A DNA stretch of 16,487 bases. It comes from Tubulinosema ratisbonensis. Its lineage: Eukaryota; Microsporidia; Tubulinosematidae. Position numbers and translations under genes: made by a program. The notes below the pieces were generated by a model. It saw only the letters and a list, made by a program, of their open reading frames with translations. It did no database searches and was not told the DNA's origin. Positions 1-8,330 of this stretch are shown here, piece after piece. How positions within the stretch are numbered: position 1 is the stretch's first letter; every line of letters begins with the position of its first letter. The stretch lies in NCBI GenBank assembly GCA_004000155.1, contig RCSS01000722.1, forward strand, positions 1-16,487, read 5' to 3'.

Positions 1-758
1 AAATCTTTTGTTTTTGTTTTGTTTCTTATTTTTAAAAACAGGTAGCATATGGGTTATTTAATATATTTTGTTTATTCTTTAATTTTTCGAGAAAAATAAA
101 GGATAAATCCTTTAATTGGGATTTATGATCACAATAGTATATATTTTTTTTTCATGGTTTAGTATGACATAAATACGAATTTTTAAGTTTTAAAGCATAA
201 ATTAATATGTAAGCTATCAAGTTATTTCACAGAAAAATTGAACGTGAGATTAAGAGAAGAAAATAAATTTAACAGATAAGAAAGCAGATTTGACGAATAA
301 ACATTGTTGTTATTTTAATCGAAAAAATTACTTTTTTAGAGCGATTATAAATTAAAATAAAAATTAATCATATCGTTTTTTCTCAATTAAAATATCTTTT
401 ATCCTACCAAGTTAGTTCTAGCCTTATTTTGATTATTTTTTTTTAGCGTTTTATTTAAGATGGTTATCCAAAATAAGATATATAAAATGAAAAAATTTTA
501 CAAATAGTGATATACCATTATTTGGCATATTAATCTGTTAAATAAGGTAATAGATGTTATGTAAAAGCAAAGAATAAATTTTTTGGTAAGTTTAAACTTT
601 GTTTACTCTAATAACTACACCTATTAACCATTTATCATTCTATTTTAACAATTTTATAATTAATTTTTATTTTATTTTTTTAAATTAATTAATTTTTTTA
701 CAGAATTTAATTTTTTTTTATTTTTAAATTAATTTCTATTTTATTTTAAAATTTTTTA
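1..758. other. AT-rich intergenic spacer, no gene seen
   Basis: All frames are broken by frequent stops and I recognise no protein, tRNA or other RNA gene. The last 120 bases before the uL22 gene are nearly pure A/T with long T runs, which may be upstream promoter sequence. Nothing else can be supported. Confidence 0.6.
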
Positions 759-764
759 CCCTAA
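759..764 (+). promoter_or_regulatory. CCC start-proximal motif of the uL22 gene
   Basis: CCC at 759-761 is followed by TAA and then the ATG at 765, in a context that is otherwise A/T only. Short CCC-like motifs just upstream of the start codon are an established feature of microsporidian genes and are thought to be linked to transcription initiation, giving very short 5' leaders. It also supports the chosen start. Confidence 0.65.
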
Positions 765-1280
765 ATGTCAAAATACCAATTCACAATAACAGATCCAGAA
801 AACACAGTCAAAACACACAGAAAAGATGCAAAAGTGTCCTTTAAAAATACAAGAGAAACAGCTCGTATGATAGTAGGAAAATCAATAGCCAAAGCTGAAA
901 GGTACCTTAACGCAGTAATTAAGAAAGAAAGATGTGTTCCTATGAGAAGGTACGCCAGAGGAGTAGGCAGAACATCGCAAGCAAAAGAATTTGGTACCCA
1001 AAAAGGAAGGTGGCCACTAAAAAGCTGTCAATTCTTACTTGATCTTTTAAAAAATCTCAAAGCAAATGCTAAAAATAAGAATATTGATGAGAATACTTTA
1101 GTGATAAAAAGTGTGTCAGTTAATAAAGCTAAGGTTATACATGGTAGGACTTACAGAGCATTTGGAAGAGTGAATGCTTTTGACAAGCATCCATGCCATA
1201 TACAGATTATAGGAGTAGCACAGAAGGAAGGTGTACCTATGATTAGTGAAGAAGAAAAACAAAATATGATTAAAGCTTAA
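765..1280 (+). CDS. RPL17: 60S ribosomal protein uL22 (L17)
   Basis: This 171-residue protein is the large-subunit ribosomal protein uL22, which binds 23S/28S-type rRNA and lines the peptide exit tunnel. The family pattern runs the whole length: FKNTRETA near residue 27, CVPMRRYARGVGR near 57-69, the QGRWPxKS-like stretch QKGRWPLKSCQFLLDLLKNL near 79-98, VNKA near 119, and GRTYRAFGRVNAF near 126-138 followed by the PCHIQII strand. That last block is the beta-hairpin and C-terminal core. Length is slightly below the roughly 184 residues of animal L17, mainly through a shorter lysine-rich tail. The ATG start is preceded by a CCC motif and no intron is needed. The next gene, P2, begins 45 bp downstream on the same strand. 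Confidence 0.96.
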   Translation: MSKYQFTITDPENTVKTHRKDAKVSFKNTRETARMIVGKSIAKAERYLNAVIKKERCVPMRRYARGVGRTSQAKEFGTQKGRWPLKSCQFLLDLLKNLKANAKNKNIDENTLVIKSVSVNKAKVIHGRTYRAFGRVNAFDKHPCHIQIIGVAQKEGVPMISEEEKQNMIKA

Positions 1281-1317
1281 AAATATTTTTTAATTTTTAT
1301 TTTTAAAAAATATTTTA

Positions 1318-1325
1318 CCCCTTAA
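1318..1325 (+). promoter_or_regulatory. CCCC start-proximal motif of the P2 gene
   Basis: CCCC at 1318-1321 lies four bases before the ATG at 1326, in the 45-bp gap after uL22. It suggests that P2 has its own initiation site rather than depending on read-through from uL22. Confidence 0.6.
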
Positions 1326-1628
1326 ATGGATTGTGTTTATGGTTTACGTTTACTCGCTTCAGCAGGAAAACCTCTTAACGAAGAAGAATTTAAAAAATTA
1401 TTTGATTTATTTGATACTACATTTATTAAAGAAGAAGCAAAGAAGCTACTTGATGCAATGGCAGGCAGAGATTTGGCTGAGATAATTGAGAAAGGTAAAA
1501 AATCACTTGTTCAGAATGTTGTAGTTGCACCTTCAGCCAAAGTTGAAGCAGTTAAAGAGGAAAAGAAAGAAGAAAAGAAGGCTGAACCTGAAGAAGATGA
1601 AGATTTTGACATGTTTGGTGGATTCTAA
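1326..1628 (+). CDS. RPLP2: Acidic ribosomal stalk protein, P2 type
   Basis: A 100-residue acidic stalk protein of the P1/P2 family. P1/P2 dimers bind uL10 and recruit elongation factors to the ribosome. The helical dimerisation domain covers about residues 1-65. The stretch GRDLAEIIEKGKKSL (about 47-61) resembles the GKDVxEVIAQGxxKL signature of P2 more than P1. A lysine/glutamate-rich hinge (about 75-90) follows, made of EEKKEEKK-type sequence instead of the Ala/Gly-rich hinge usual elsewhere. The C-terminus reads DEDFDMFGGF, a recognisable but altered form of the family tail SDDDMGFGLFD, and it lacks the final aspartate. The P2 rather than P1 assignment is likely but not certain. The stop codon partly overlaps an AATAAA hexamer at 1628-1633. 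Confidence 0.88.
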   Translation: MDCVYGLRLLASAGKPLNEEEFKKLFDLFDTTFIKEEAKKLLDAMAGRDLAEIIEKGKKSLVQNVVVAPSAKVEAVKEEKKEEKKAEPEEDEDFDMFGGF

Positions 1629-1633
1629 ATAAA
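1628..1633 (+). terminator. Possible poly(A) signal overlapping the P2 stop
   Basis: AATAAA shares its first base with the last base of the TAA stop (1626-1628). Microsporidian transcripts often have very short 3' ends with polyadenylation signals at or near the stop. In sequence this rich in A/T the hexamer also arises by chance, so the call is tentative. Confidence 0.35.
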
Positions 1634-1642
1634 CTAAATTTA

Positions 1643-1738
1643 TTTCAAACTAAATTATTTTATAATATTTTATTTTAATAGATTATTTTATAATATTTTA
1701 TTTCAAACTAAATTATTTTATAATATTTTATTTTAATA
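1643..1738. repeat. Short AT-rich tandem repeat 3' of P2
   Basis: The stretch at 1643-1680 recurs almost exactly at 1701-1738, both beginning TTTCAAACTAAATTATTTTA. A shorter core (ATTATTTTATAATATTTTAT) occurs three times, starting near 1654, 1682 and 1712, so the period is about 28-30 bp. It fills the spacer between the convergent P2 gene and the minus-strand membrane protein gene. Confidence 0.8.
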
Positions 1739-1748
1739 AATTATTTTT

Positions 1749-2543
1749 TTAATTAATATTTAAAAAGTTTTCATTAACTTCTCTCTTATAAATTAACATA
1801 GAAACATAAAATCCTTCTTCTTTAAACTCTTCTTCTTTTTTTAATATTTTTAAATCATCCCCTTTAAAAAATACCTTAACATGTAAATTATACTTCAAAA
1901 AAAATAAAAAATTAATTGGACTTAAATCAATTTTCTGCGATTTTACTAAATTTTTTAAAATTACTACCAAAAACAGAGGTCCTTCTGAGAGACTTCTTAA
2001 ATTATTAATCATCGCATATTTTTTTAAAGAGGTATTCATATCAGAAAAATACTCTAATTCTACTAAAGGAGAAACTAATATTTCAGTACACCCATTAAAA
2101 CTTCTTTTAGGTGGTGAATAAGCTAAGAATCTTTGAACTAAAACAGGGTCTGAACTACTTTTACAAGTAAAATAAAAATTATTGTAAAAATCAAAATTAA
2201 ATCCATTTTCCTTTACAGAATTATAAATTAAAAATTTAAAAATTTCACTTGATTTGTGACAAGAAATGAGCTGTAAATCAATATTCTCCTTCAAATATTC
2301 TATTATACCTTTATCTTTGTTGTTAAAATATCTTTTTAAAAGATTGTTTAACTTACCATCCCTAAAAAAAGATTTATCAGTCAGAAATTTAAATAATTCT
2401 ACTACCTGGATTATCAAATTATCCTCTCCTGTTGATTTTAAGTTACTTTCTTCTATGATTACTGTGTTTCTTCTTCTTAATCTTGTGATATATATTATTA
2501 TGAGGATGATTAATATTAGTAATAGTATTAGGTATTCTACCAT
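1749..2543 (-). CDS. Unrecognised protein with one N-terminal membrane segment
   Basis: I do not recognise a family in this 264-residue protein. What can be seen is an uninterrupted hydrophobic segment at about residues 2-20, almost all L and I, followed at once by RLRRR. That layout is typical of a single-pass anchor or uncleaved signal anchor with the basic side in the cytosol. The remaining 240 residues are mixed and soluble-looking, with leucine/phenylalanine-rich stretches, three cysteines in the middle and a lysine/glutamate cluster near the C-terminus. The start is an ATG with a CCCC motif two bases upstream, which makes this strand more credible than the open frame opposite it. Its neighbour PTPA is on the same strand 400 bp upstream. 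It is probably a real lineage-specific gene; function is unknown. Confidence 0.72.
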   Translation of the reverse strand: MVEYLILLLILIILIIIYITRLRRRNTVIIEESNLKSTGEDNLIIQVVELFKFLTDKSFFRDGKLNNLLKRYFNNKDKGIIEYLKENIDLQLISCHKSSEIFKFLIYNSVKENGFNFDFYNNFYFTCKSSSDPVLVQRFLAYSPPKRSFNGCTEILVSPLVELEYFSDMNTSLKKYAMINNLRSLSEGPLFLVVILKNLVKSQKIDLSPINFLFFLKYNLHVKVFFKGDDLKILKKEEEFKEEGFYVSMLIYKREVNENFLNIN

Positions 2544-2549
2544 TAGGGG
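2544..2549 (-). promoter_or_regulatory. CCCC start-proximal motif of the membrane-protein gene
   Basis: On the plus strand GGGG at 2546-2549 lies two bases from the complement of the ATG, so on the minus strand the gene reads CCCC, TA, ATG. This matches the motif in front of uL22, P2, CCT-gamma and CDC7. Confidence 0.6.
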
Positions 2550-2943
2550 TGAATTTTTTTTAGAAAAAAGGAGTGTTTATTTTTGTTGGTTTATTATTTT
2601 TTAATGAATTAAGACATGGTTTATGATTAGAATGTAATTTAATTTAGATTGAAGTTTTGAGATTAAATATTCTTGAAAAATTTAACTTATTTTACTTAAA
2701 AAATATTTTATTTTAATTAAAAAAAATTAAATAATAAATTTTAAAAGTAAAACAATAAATTTAAAAAAGAAAGTTTGTTTGTAATTTCAATAAAAATAAT
2801 ATTGTTTTTATTTTATATAACATTTTGTTTGTAATAGAAAAAGTGACAGGTAATTTTTTTTTTGTTTTATACAATGAAAAAAAACTTTTTTTAAAAAAAA
2901 TTTCTTTAAAACATATTATTCAANTNCATAAAATTAACTTAAT
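2550..2943. other. AT-rich spacer with two ambiguous bases
   Basis: No gene is seen. The sequence is mainly homopolymer-like A and T runs, such as the T9 and A8 tracts near 2850-2910. Two Ns lie near 2924-2926 just before the 3' end of PTPA, probably sequencing uncertainty in homopolymers. Minus-strand promoter sequence for the membrane-protein gene may lie at its left edge. Confidence 0.5.
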
Positions 2944-3714
2944 TTATTCAATTTCTTCATTTGATAAATTGTCTGTGTAAATAAAATGCTGGTTTACTAC
3001 TTTGCTTCTAAAAATACTTTCATCATACATTTTTAATAATTCTAAATTAACTTTATCCCATTCATAATCTTTGTATGAATAAAGCAGTGGTGAATAAACA
3101 CTAAGATCCCTTCCTTTTACTTCTATAACATAACTTAATGCTTCACCAAAGCAATATTCTTTATTATCCATCAATTCAGTAAATGAAATACTATTCCCTA
3201 ATAATTCTCCTGAGCCAAGAATAAATGGCAATAATTGATAATCATCCAATCCCCACGTACCTTTACTTCCTGCTGGTTCAACATCAAATTTTTTGATAAA
3301 AAATCTTATTATTCTGAAATATTCTTTTAAAGTATAAAAAACTTCATTCAATTTCATGTCATTTTGGTCAACTAAACATTTTAAAAAACATAAAAAATTC
3401 ATTTCATGTCCTGTGCCGTAATCCAATCGAGATTCATTCCCAAAAGAAGATTTAAAGTAAATTTCATTCTCAAAACCAGTATCAATTCCTTTTAATTCCT
3501 TATAAAAATCTACCAAAGCTGTGTTGGCAAATCTACCTTTCTCTTTTAAAGGAATGTTTTCCATAATTGATTTAACATTTTTTAGTAAAGAAACTACACT
3601 TTCTGACTCAGTTTGTTTCTCTCTTAGGATCTGTACATTGATTTTAAGCAAGAATTTCTTTATTTCGCGGTAAGCTTTAGTTTTTGTAAAAGATGAGTTT
3701 ATGACCAAAGACAT
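2944..3714 (-). CDS. PTPA: PP2A activator, PTPA/RRD family peptidyl-prolyl isomerase
   Basis: A 256-residue member of the phosphotyrosyl phosphatase activator family (yeast Rrd1/Rrd2). These proteins help PP2A-type phosphatases reach their active, correctly metallated form and have prolyl isomerase activity. The diagnostic motifs are present in order: RFANTALVDFYKEL (about 61-74, matching RxGNxAFRxWxxxL), SFGNESRLDYGTGHE (about 90-104), VEPAGSKGTWGLDDYQLLPF (about 145-164), SPLLY (about 208-212, the family's HSPML region) and VNLELLKMY followed by QHFIY (about 222-246). The protein is shorter than the usual 300-390 residues, mostly at the termini and in the region between the WGLDDYQ motif and the C-terminal motifs. 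It is transcribed away from MSH4. Only a CC pair (3720-3721 on the plus strand) lies near the start, so the motif is weak here. Confidence 0.93.
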   Translation of the reverse strand: MSLVINSSFTKTKAYREIKKFLLKINVQILREKQTESESVVSLLKNVKSIMENIPLKEKGRFANTALVDFYKELKGIDTGFENEIYFKSSFGNESRLDYGTGHEMNFLCFLKCLVDQNDMKLNEVFYTLKEYFRIIRFFIKKFDVEPAGSKGTWGLDDYQLLPFILGSGELLGNSISFTELMDNKEYCFGEALSYVIEVKGRDLSVYSPLLYSYKDYEWDKVNLELLKMYDESIFRSKVVNQHFIYTDNLSNEEIE

Positions 3715-4334
3715 TTTATGGAATTAAATTTGTAAATAAATAAAATAAAAAAATATTCAAATTTTTGTATGATAAAATTTGATATTGAAGTGTCAAAAAA
3801 AAACATTTTACAAATTTATTTAAAAATTAAGAAATGAATTTATTATTTTTAAAATAACACGATATTTTTAAGAAAGAGACAATTTATGTTTTGCATAAAT
3901 GAAAATATTTTAAATTTTTTTTGTGTTTTTTCTTTTCAAAAATATTAAATAATTTAGGTTTAACTACAAGAACAATCTGTAATTTAAAATTTATAGACTT
4001 TTTTTGCTACTATACACAAAAATAAAGAAAATAATAAGTTATAATTTTTTGCTGGACATTTTATGATAAACATAAATAATTTTTTCATTTGATTTATGCA
4101 ACTTATTTATGTTTCATAGAAAATAAAGTAAAAATTTGATGACAGTTTAGCAAAGTCAAAATAATAAATTTAAATTTCTTCTTATTTTGCAAAAAAAATT
4201 ATGTAAAAATAAATAATTCAAATTATTAGTTTTATTTTAAACTAAATGTTTTAGTAAAGTACGTAAAAAAAGTATGTTAAAAATAGCATAAAACAATAAA
4301 AAATAAATTAGAACAAAAATTTAAAGTGCATAAA
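3715..4334. other. Divergent intergenic region between PTPA and MSH4
   Basis: This 620-bp A/T-rich spacer must hold the promoters of both divergent genes, but no obvious CCC motif sits before MSH4. No coding sequence or RNA gene is seen. Its one distinct structure is a 12-bp inverted repeat at 4068-4114. Confidence 0.5.
4068..4114. repeat. Perfect 12-bp inverted repeat, possible hairpin
   Basis: AAACATAAATAA at 4068-4079 is the exact reverse complement of TTATTTATGTTT at 4103-4114, with a 23-base loop. With a small bulge the pairing can extend to the flanking ATG and CAT. In DNA this A/T-rich the match may be chance; no function is assigned. Confidence 0.45.
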
Positions 4335-6539
4335 ATGAAAGAAAATAGAAAGATAGCATCAATAAGCATTAGTAGATCAAACAATCCTTTAGTAGCAATC
4401 ACATTATTCGATACAGAAACAAAAATAGTAGAATGTTATGAATTTATAGATGATCACTTTTTAACAGACTTATTTACAAACATAAAATGTTTAAACATCC
4501 AAAAAATTTTAGTTTTAAAAGGATTGAAAGAAATAATTCAAAATGAAATAAAATGTGAAATAATTGAAGTAAAAAGAAATGAATTTAATGTTGAATATTC
4601 ACAAAATAAAATAAGAGAATTAAAAGGAAATTCTAATATTTTAGAAAAAGAAATTAATTATTTTTTGCTTGGTGCTTTGAGTGTGTTATTCAAAGAAATC
4701 AAAGAAAAAATAATTGATATTAAGCTTTGTAAATTAAATGATAGAATGTGTATTAGTGAAAGAACAGCTTATGCTTTAAATTTGGTAGGAAATGATTCAG
4801 TTTATCAAAAAATCAAATTTACTAAAACAAAAATGGGTGCTGATTGCTTACTAAAAAATATTTTAGAGCCACTAACAAACATAGAAGAAATTAAAATCAG
4901 ACAAAATTTTGTAAAACATTTGATTGACAATGAAAACACTGCATTAAATTTAGAAGAAATATTAGAATCTATTCCTAACATTGAATCAATAGTTAACAAA
5001 TGTAATAATTTAATTGATTTAGAATCAGAAAGCACAATTAATTTATTTTTAGATGTTTTTAATTTAATTTGTAATTTAATTAATTTAGAAAATTTCTTTG
5101 AAAAAAATTCATTTATGAATAATTTTATTTTTGTAAAAAAAATAAAAAAAGAAATTTCAGAATTAAAATTAGAAGAAATTAAAATAAAATTTAAAAAATT
5201 TTTGAATGTAGAATACAAAAAAAATGGTAACACCTTTTTAAGGACAGACTTTATAAATTTTTTTGAGATAAAAAATGAATTATTAGAAATTTTGGAAAAA
5301 GTTTACTTTGAAAACTTAGATGACTTAAATCAAATTATTAAGGAATGTTTTAGTGAAGAAGTAATCTTAGTTTATGATAAAAAAAGAGGATTTCATTTAA
5401 AAACAAATGATGAAAAATTAATTAATTCATTTATTAAAAATATGAATGATAATTCAGTTACAAATAATACAATTTTATTAACAGAATCAAGTAAATTTTT
5501 TGAGAAAGAATCTGAGCAAACAAAAGAAAATATTTTAAATAATTTTGATTTATTATATTTTATTAAAAAAAATAAAACAATTTATTTTAGTATTATGGCA
5601 GTGGAGCAAATTAATAAAAGAATTACAGATGTTTTAGAAAAAATAATTTTAATTTTAGGAAAAGAATTGAAAGAAGTCATAAAAGAAATTTCTGATATAA
5701 TTTTATGTTTTAGTAATTTTATTAATGGTTTAGGAATGATTGATATGTTATTTTCATTTTATGTTTTTTATTTAAAAAATGATGGCTCTTTCCCTGAATT
5801 TGAAGATACCCTTGTTTTTAATGAATCAATGAATATTTTATTAAAAAAAGGAAATATCAAAAAAAATAATGTATTTTCATCAAAAGTGTTAAATTTTGCT
5901 GTTATTACAGGTGAAAATTGTGGAGGAAAAACTTGTTACTTAAAAATGATAGGAATTAATGTGATACTTTCTCAAATTGGATGTGTAGTGCCTTGCAAAT
6001 ATGCAAAAAGCAGAATTTTTAAGAAAATTTTGTGTAAAACAAGTGATTACAATGACCTAACCCTTTCTTCTTTCGGTAATGAATTATTAGATACAAAAAT
6101 AATATTAGAACAGTGTAATAAAGACACCTTAATTTTGATTGATGAATTAGGTTGTAATACAAATTTATTAGATGGTTTTTCTTTATTACTTACTTTATGC
6201 AGAATATTATTAGAAAAAGATTGTTTTGTTTTTTTAACCACCCATTTTAAAGAAATTTTATTTCATTTATCAGAAAATAAAAAAATTAATTTTTTAAAAA
6301 TGAACAATTTTGTGATAACAAATGGTATTTTAGAAGAAAGTAATGTGATTCAATTAGCAAAAGAATATTTACCAAATGAATATTGCAATGATTTTATTAA
6401 TTTTAAAAAATATTTCAAAGAAACTAACCAGTTAAAATTACAAAAAAATTCTTTTAATTTTTTAGCCAATAAAATTTTAACTTGTAATGAAGAAAAAAAA
6501 GAAGAATTAAGAAAAAAGTTAAAAGATTTTTTAGAATAA
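4335..6539 (+). CDS. MSH4: MutS homologue MSH4 (meiotic crossover type)
   Basis: A MutS-family ATPase of 734 residues that starts directly in the connector domain and has no mismatch-binding domain I, as in MSH4/MSH5. MSH4 pairs with MSH5 to stabilise recombination intermediates as crossovers. The lever-domain stretch ILEPLTNIEEI (from about residue 176) matches the NILEPL signature of MSH4, and FPEFEDTLVFN corresponds to the MSH4 RPEFTDTLAIK block. Walker A is GENCGGKT (526-533), the signature motif SSFGNEL is at 578-584, Walker B LILIDELG has D603/E604, and H637 is in TTHFKE. The usual GRGT after Walker B reads GCNT, a notable departure. An in-frame GTG at 4326 would add three residues, but the ATG at 4335 is preferred. 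Codon use is extremely A/T-biased and the protein is rich in N, K, I and F. MSH2 or MSH5 are less likely alternatives. Confidence 0.82.
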   Translation: MKENRKIASISISRSNNPLVAITLFDTETKIVECYEFIDDHFLTDLFTNIKCLNIQKILVLKGLKEIIQNEIKCEIIEVKRNEFNVEYSQNKIRELKGNSNILEKEINYFLLGALSVLFKEIKEKIIDIKLCKLNDRMCISERTAYALNLVGNDSVYQKIKFTKTKMGADCLLKNILEPLTNIEEIKIRQNFVKHLIDNENTALNLEEILESIPNIESIVNKCNNLIDLESESTINLFLDVFNLICNLINLENFFEKNSFMNNFIFVKKIKKEISELKLEEIKIKFKKFLNVEYKKNGNTFLRTDFINFFEIKNELLEILEKVYFENLDDLNQIIKECFSEEVILVYDKKRGFHLKTNDEKLINSFIKNMNDNSVTNNTILLTESSKFFEKESEQTKENILNNFDLLYFIKKNKTIYFSIMAVEQINKRITDVLEKIILILGKELKEVIKEISDIILCFSNFINGLGMIDMLFSFYVFYLKNDGSFPEFEDTLVFNESMNILLKKGNIKKNNVFSSKVLNFAVITGENCGGKTCYLKMIGINVILSQIGCVVPCKYAKSRIFKKILCKTSDYNDLTLSSFGNELLDTKIILEQCNKDTLILIDELGCNTNLLDGFSLLLTLCRILLEKDCFVFLTTHFKEILFHLSENKKINFLKMNNFVITNGILEESNVIQLAKEYLPNEYCNDFINFKKYFKETNQLKLQKNSFNFLANKILTCNEEKKEELRKKLKDFLE

Positions 6540-6762
6540 TACAATTACTATTGTAATCAAAAATGTTATACTCAAACAAAAAGAATATCAGTAAAGCATT
6601 TATCTGAAAAATACAACCCATAAAATTTTTATAATTTTAAACTTTAAAAGGATTTTTAAAGTTTGTTGTATAAATTTCCTCTTCCTTAAACATTAAGAAA
6701 TTTTCTAATTTAAAAAATAATAAAAAATTAAATTATTAGGTTTAATAAAAAAATATTAAATA
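6540..6762. other. Spacer between MSH4 and CCT-gamma
   Basis: About 220 bases of A/T-rich sequence with no gene. It has a short internal repetition of TTTTTAAAG/CTTTAAAAG-like sequence near 6640-6660. It presumably contains the MSH4 3' end and the CCT-gamma promoter. Confidence 0.4.
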
Positions 6763-6765
6763 CCC
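6763..6765 (+). promoter_or_regulatory. CCC motif abutting the CCT-gamma start
   Basis: CCC at 6763-6765 touches the ATG at 6766, after a long stretch containing only A, T and isolated G. It is the closest such motif in the window and supports this start codon. Confidence 0.6.
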
Positions 6766-8328
6766 ATGCAAAGCAGTGGAATGAAAGCTTATTTACTGGT
6801 TAAAGACATCCCAGCACAGGTACAAACAGACAATATAAGAGCAGCAATGACAGTTGCTTCTATTGTTAAAACATGTTTAGGTCCTAGAGCCATGCAAAAA
6901 ATGGTATTAACAAGAATAGGATCAATTGAATTGACCAATGATGGTAATTCAATTTTAAGAGAGATTGACGTAGCACACCCCGCAGCAAAAACACTAATAG
7001 AACTTTCCAAGACACAAGATGAAGAAGTAGGGGATGGTACAACATCAGTTATTTTGTTAGCAGCACAAATATTAAATAATATGAGTGATTTGTTAGAACA
7101 AATTCATCCAATAAAAATAACACAAGCATTGTCAAAAGGATTGAATTTGTGTTTAGAAAGTATGAAATTATTAACAGTTGACTTAAAGAAAGATGAAGAA
7201 GAGAAATTAAATATTATTAGAAGTACAGTTGGAACAAAACTGTGTTCTCTTTTAGGAATAAAAATGGAAGAATTGGCTTATAAAGCAATAAAAAATATTT
7301 GTACTGAAAATTCAGGAATAAAAAGAATTGACATAAAAAATGATTTAAGAGTAGAAAAAATCATAGGAAATTACAATGAATGTGAAATATTGGATGGTAT
7401 TTTGTTAAACAAAAACATTTACCATCCACAAATGAGAAAAGAAATTGAAAATCCAAGAATTCTTGTCATTGATTTTCCTTTAGAATACAAAAAAGGAGAA
7501 AGTCAAACAAATTATGAATTTAAAAATGCTGAAGCATTCAAAAGAGCTTTAGAAATTGAAGAAGAGAACATAAAAGAAATGTGTGATAAAATAATTGAAT
7601 TAAAACCAGACATTCTTTTGACTGAGAAAGGTATTTCTGATTATGCTATGTCATTATTGTTTAGTAATAATATTACAGCCATAAGAAGAATCAAGAAGAC
7701 AGAGAGTAATAGGATGGTTAAGGCTTGTGGAGGAATAGTGGTTGGTTCTTTAGAAGATTTATCTGAAAAGGTGATAGGAACTAAGTGTAAATCATTCAAT
7801 TATCTTAAAATTGGTGAAGAATATTACTGTAAATTTGACAAATGTGTTGATGCAAAGGCATGTTCAGTCATTTTAAAAGCACCTAGCAAAGATCTGATCA
7901 ACGAACTGGAAAGAAACTTTTATGATGCAGTAAAAGTAGCCAAGAATTTATTTTTATTCCCAAAAATGTGCCCAGGTGGTGGTGCAACAGAAATGTCTCT
8001 TTCTTTGATGTTAGACAAATTTAAAGGGAATGAAATTGAAGAAAAGGTTTTGAAAAGATTGGCAGAAGCTTTACAAATCATACCAATAATCTTAGCAAAA
8101 AATTCTGGTGTAAACAATCCTTTAGGTTTAATTCAATTATTGGAAAAAAAACAGAAGGAAAATAAGTTTAATGGCATTGATGGAGTAAAAGGAGAGGTTG
8201 TTGATGTAAGAGGTAAAATTATGGAACCAGTGGTTGTTAAAATACAAATGCTTAAGTCTGCCATTGAGGCTGCTAATGTTATTTTGAGGGTGGATGGAGT
8301 GATTCATTCTGGCAGTAAAAATAATTAA
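6766..8328 (+). CDS. CCT3: Chaperonin CCT/TRiC subunit gamma
   Basis: A 520-residue group II chaperonin subunit, one of eight in the cytosolic TRiC ring that folds actin, tubulin and other proteins. The N-terminal equatorial domain shows CLGPRAMQKMVL (about 37-48), LTNDGNSILREIDVAHPAAK (about 56-75) and the ATP-binding DEEVGDGTTS (85-94, with GDGTT at 89-93). The pairing of RAMQKM with the ILREIxVxHPAAK block and TQDEEVGDGTTSVI points to gamma rather than another subunit. The apical domain occupies the middle. The returning equatorial domain has CPGGGATEMSLSLML (about 404-418), ALQIIP, NSGVNN and a C-terminal VVKIQMLKSAIEAANVILRV block. Length is close to the family norm of about 530-545. Codon use is less skewed than in MSH4, as expected for a conserved, well-expressed gene. 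Confidence 0.94.
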   Translation: MQSSGMKAYLLVKDIPAQVQTDNIRAAMTVASIVKTCLGPRAMQKMVLTRIGSIELTNDGNSILREIDVAHPAAKTLIELSKTQDEEVGDGTTSVILLAAQILNNMSDLLEQIHPIKITQALSKGLNLCLESMKLLTVDLKKDEEEKLNIIRSTVGTKLCSLLGIKMEELAYKAIKNICTENSGIKRIDIKNDLRVEKIIGNYNECEILDGILLNKNIYHPQMRKEIENPRILVIDFPLEYKKGESQTNYEFKNAEAFKRALEIEEENIKEMCDKIIELKPDILLTEKGISDYAMSLLFSNNITAIRRIKKTESNRMVKACGGIVVGSLEDLSEKVIGTKCKSFNYLKIGEEYYCKFDKCVDAKACSVILKAPSKDLINELERNFYDAVKVAKNLFLFPKMCPGGGATEMSLSLMLDKFKGNEIEEKVLKRLAEALQIIPIILAKNSGVNNPLGLIQLLEKKQKENKFNGIDGVKGEVVDVRGKIMEPVVVKIQMLKSAIEAANVILRVDGVIHSGSKNN

Positions 8329-8330
8329 AT

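Noticed and set aside
1..764. Search for tRNA, 5S rRNA or spliceosomal RNA genes in the left spacer
   Set aside because: No internal promoter boxes or conserved RNA motifs were seen. A structure-based scan would be needed to exclude a divergent small RNA.
2266..2604. Open frame of 112 codons on the plus strand
   Set aside because: It lies opposite the minus-strand membrane-protein gene, which has the better start context (CCCC before the ATG) and a normal composition. The plus frame looks like its antisense shadow.
4326..4334. GTG start three codons upstream of the MSH4 ATG
   Set aside because: Eukaryotic nuclear genes start at ATG almost always, and the ATG at 4335 gives a sensible N-terminus for the family.
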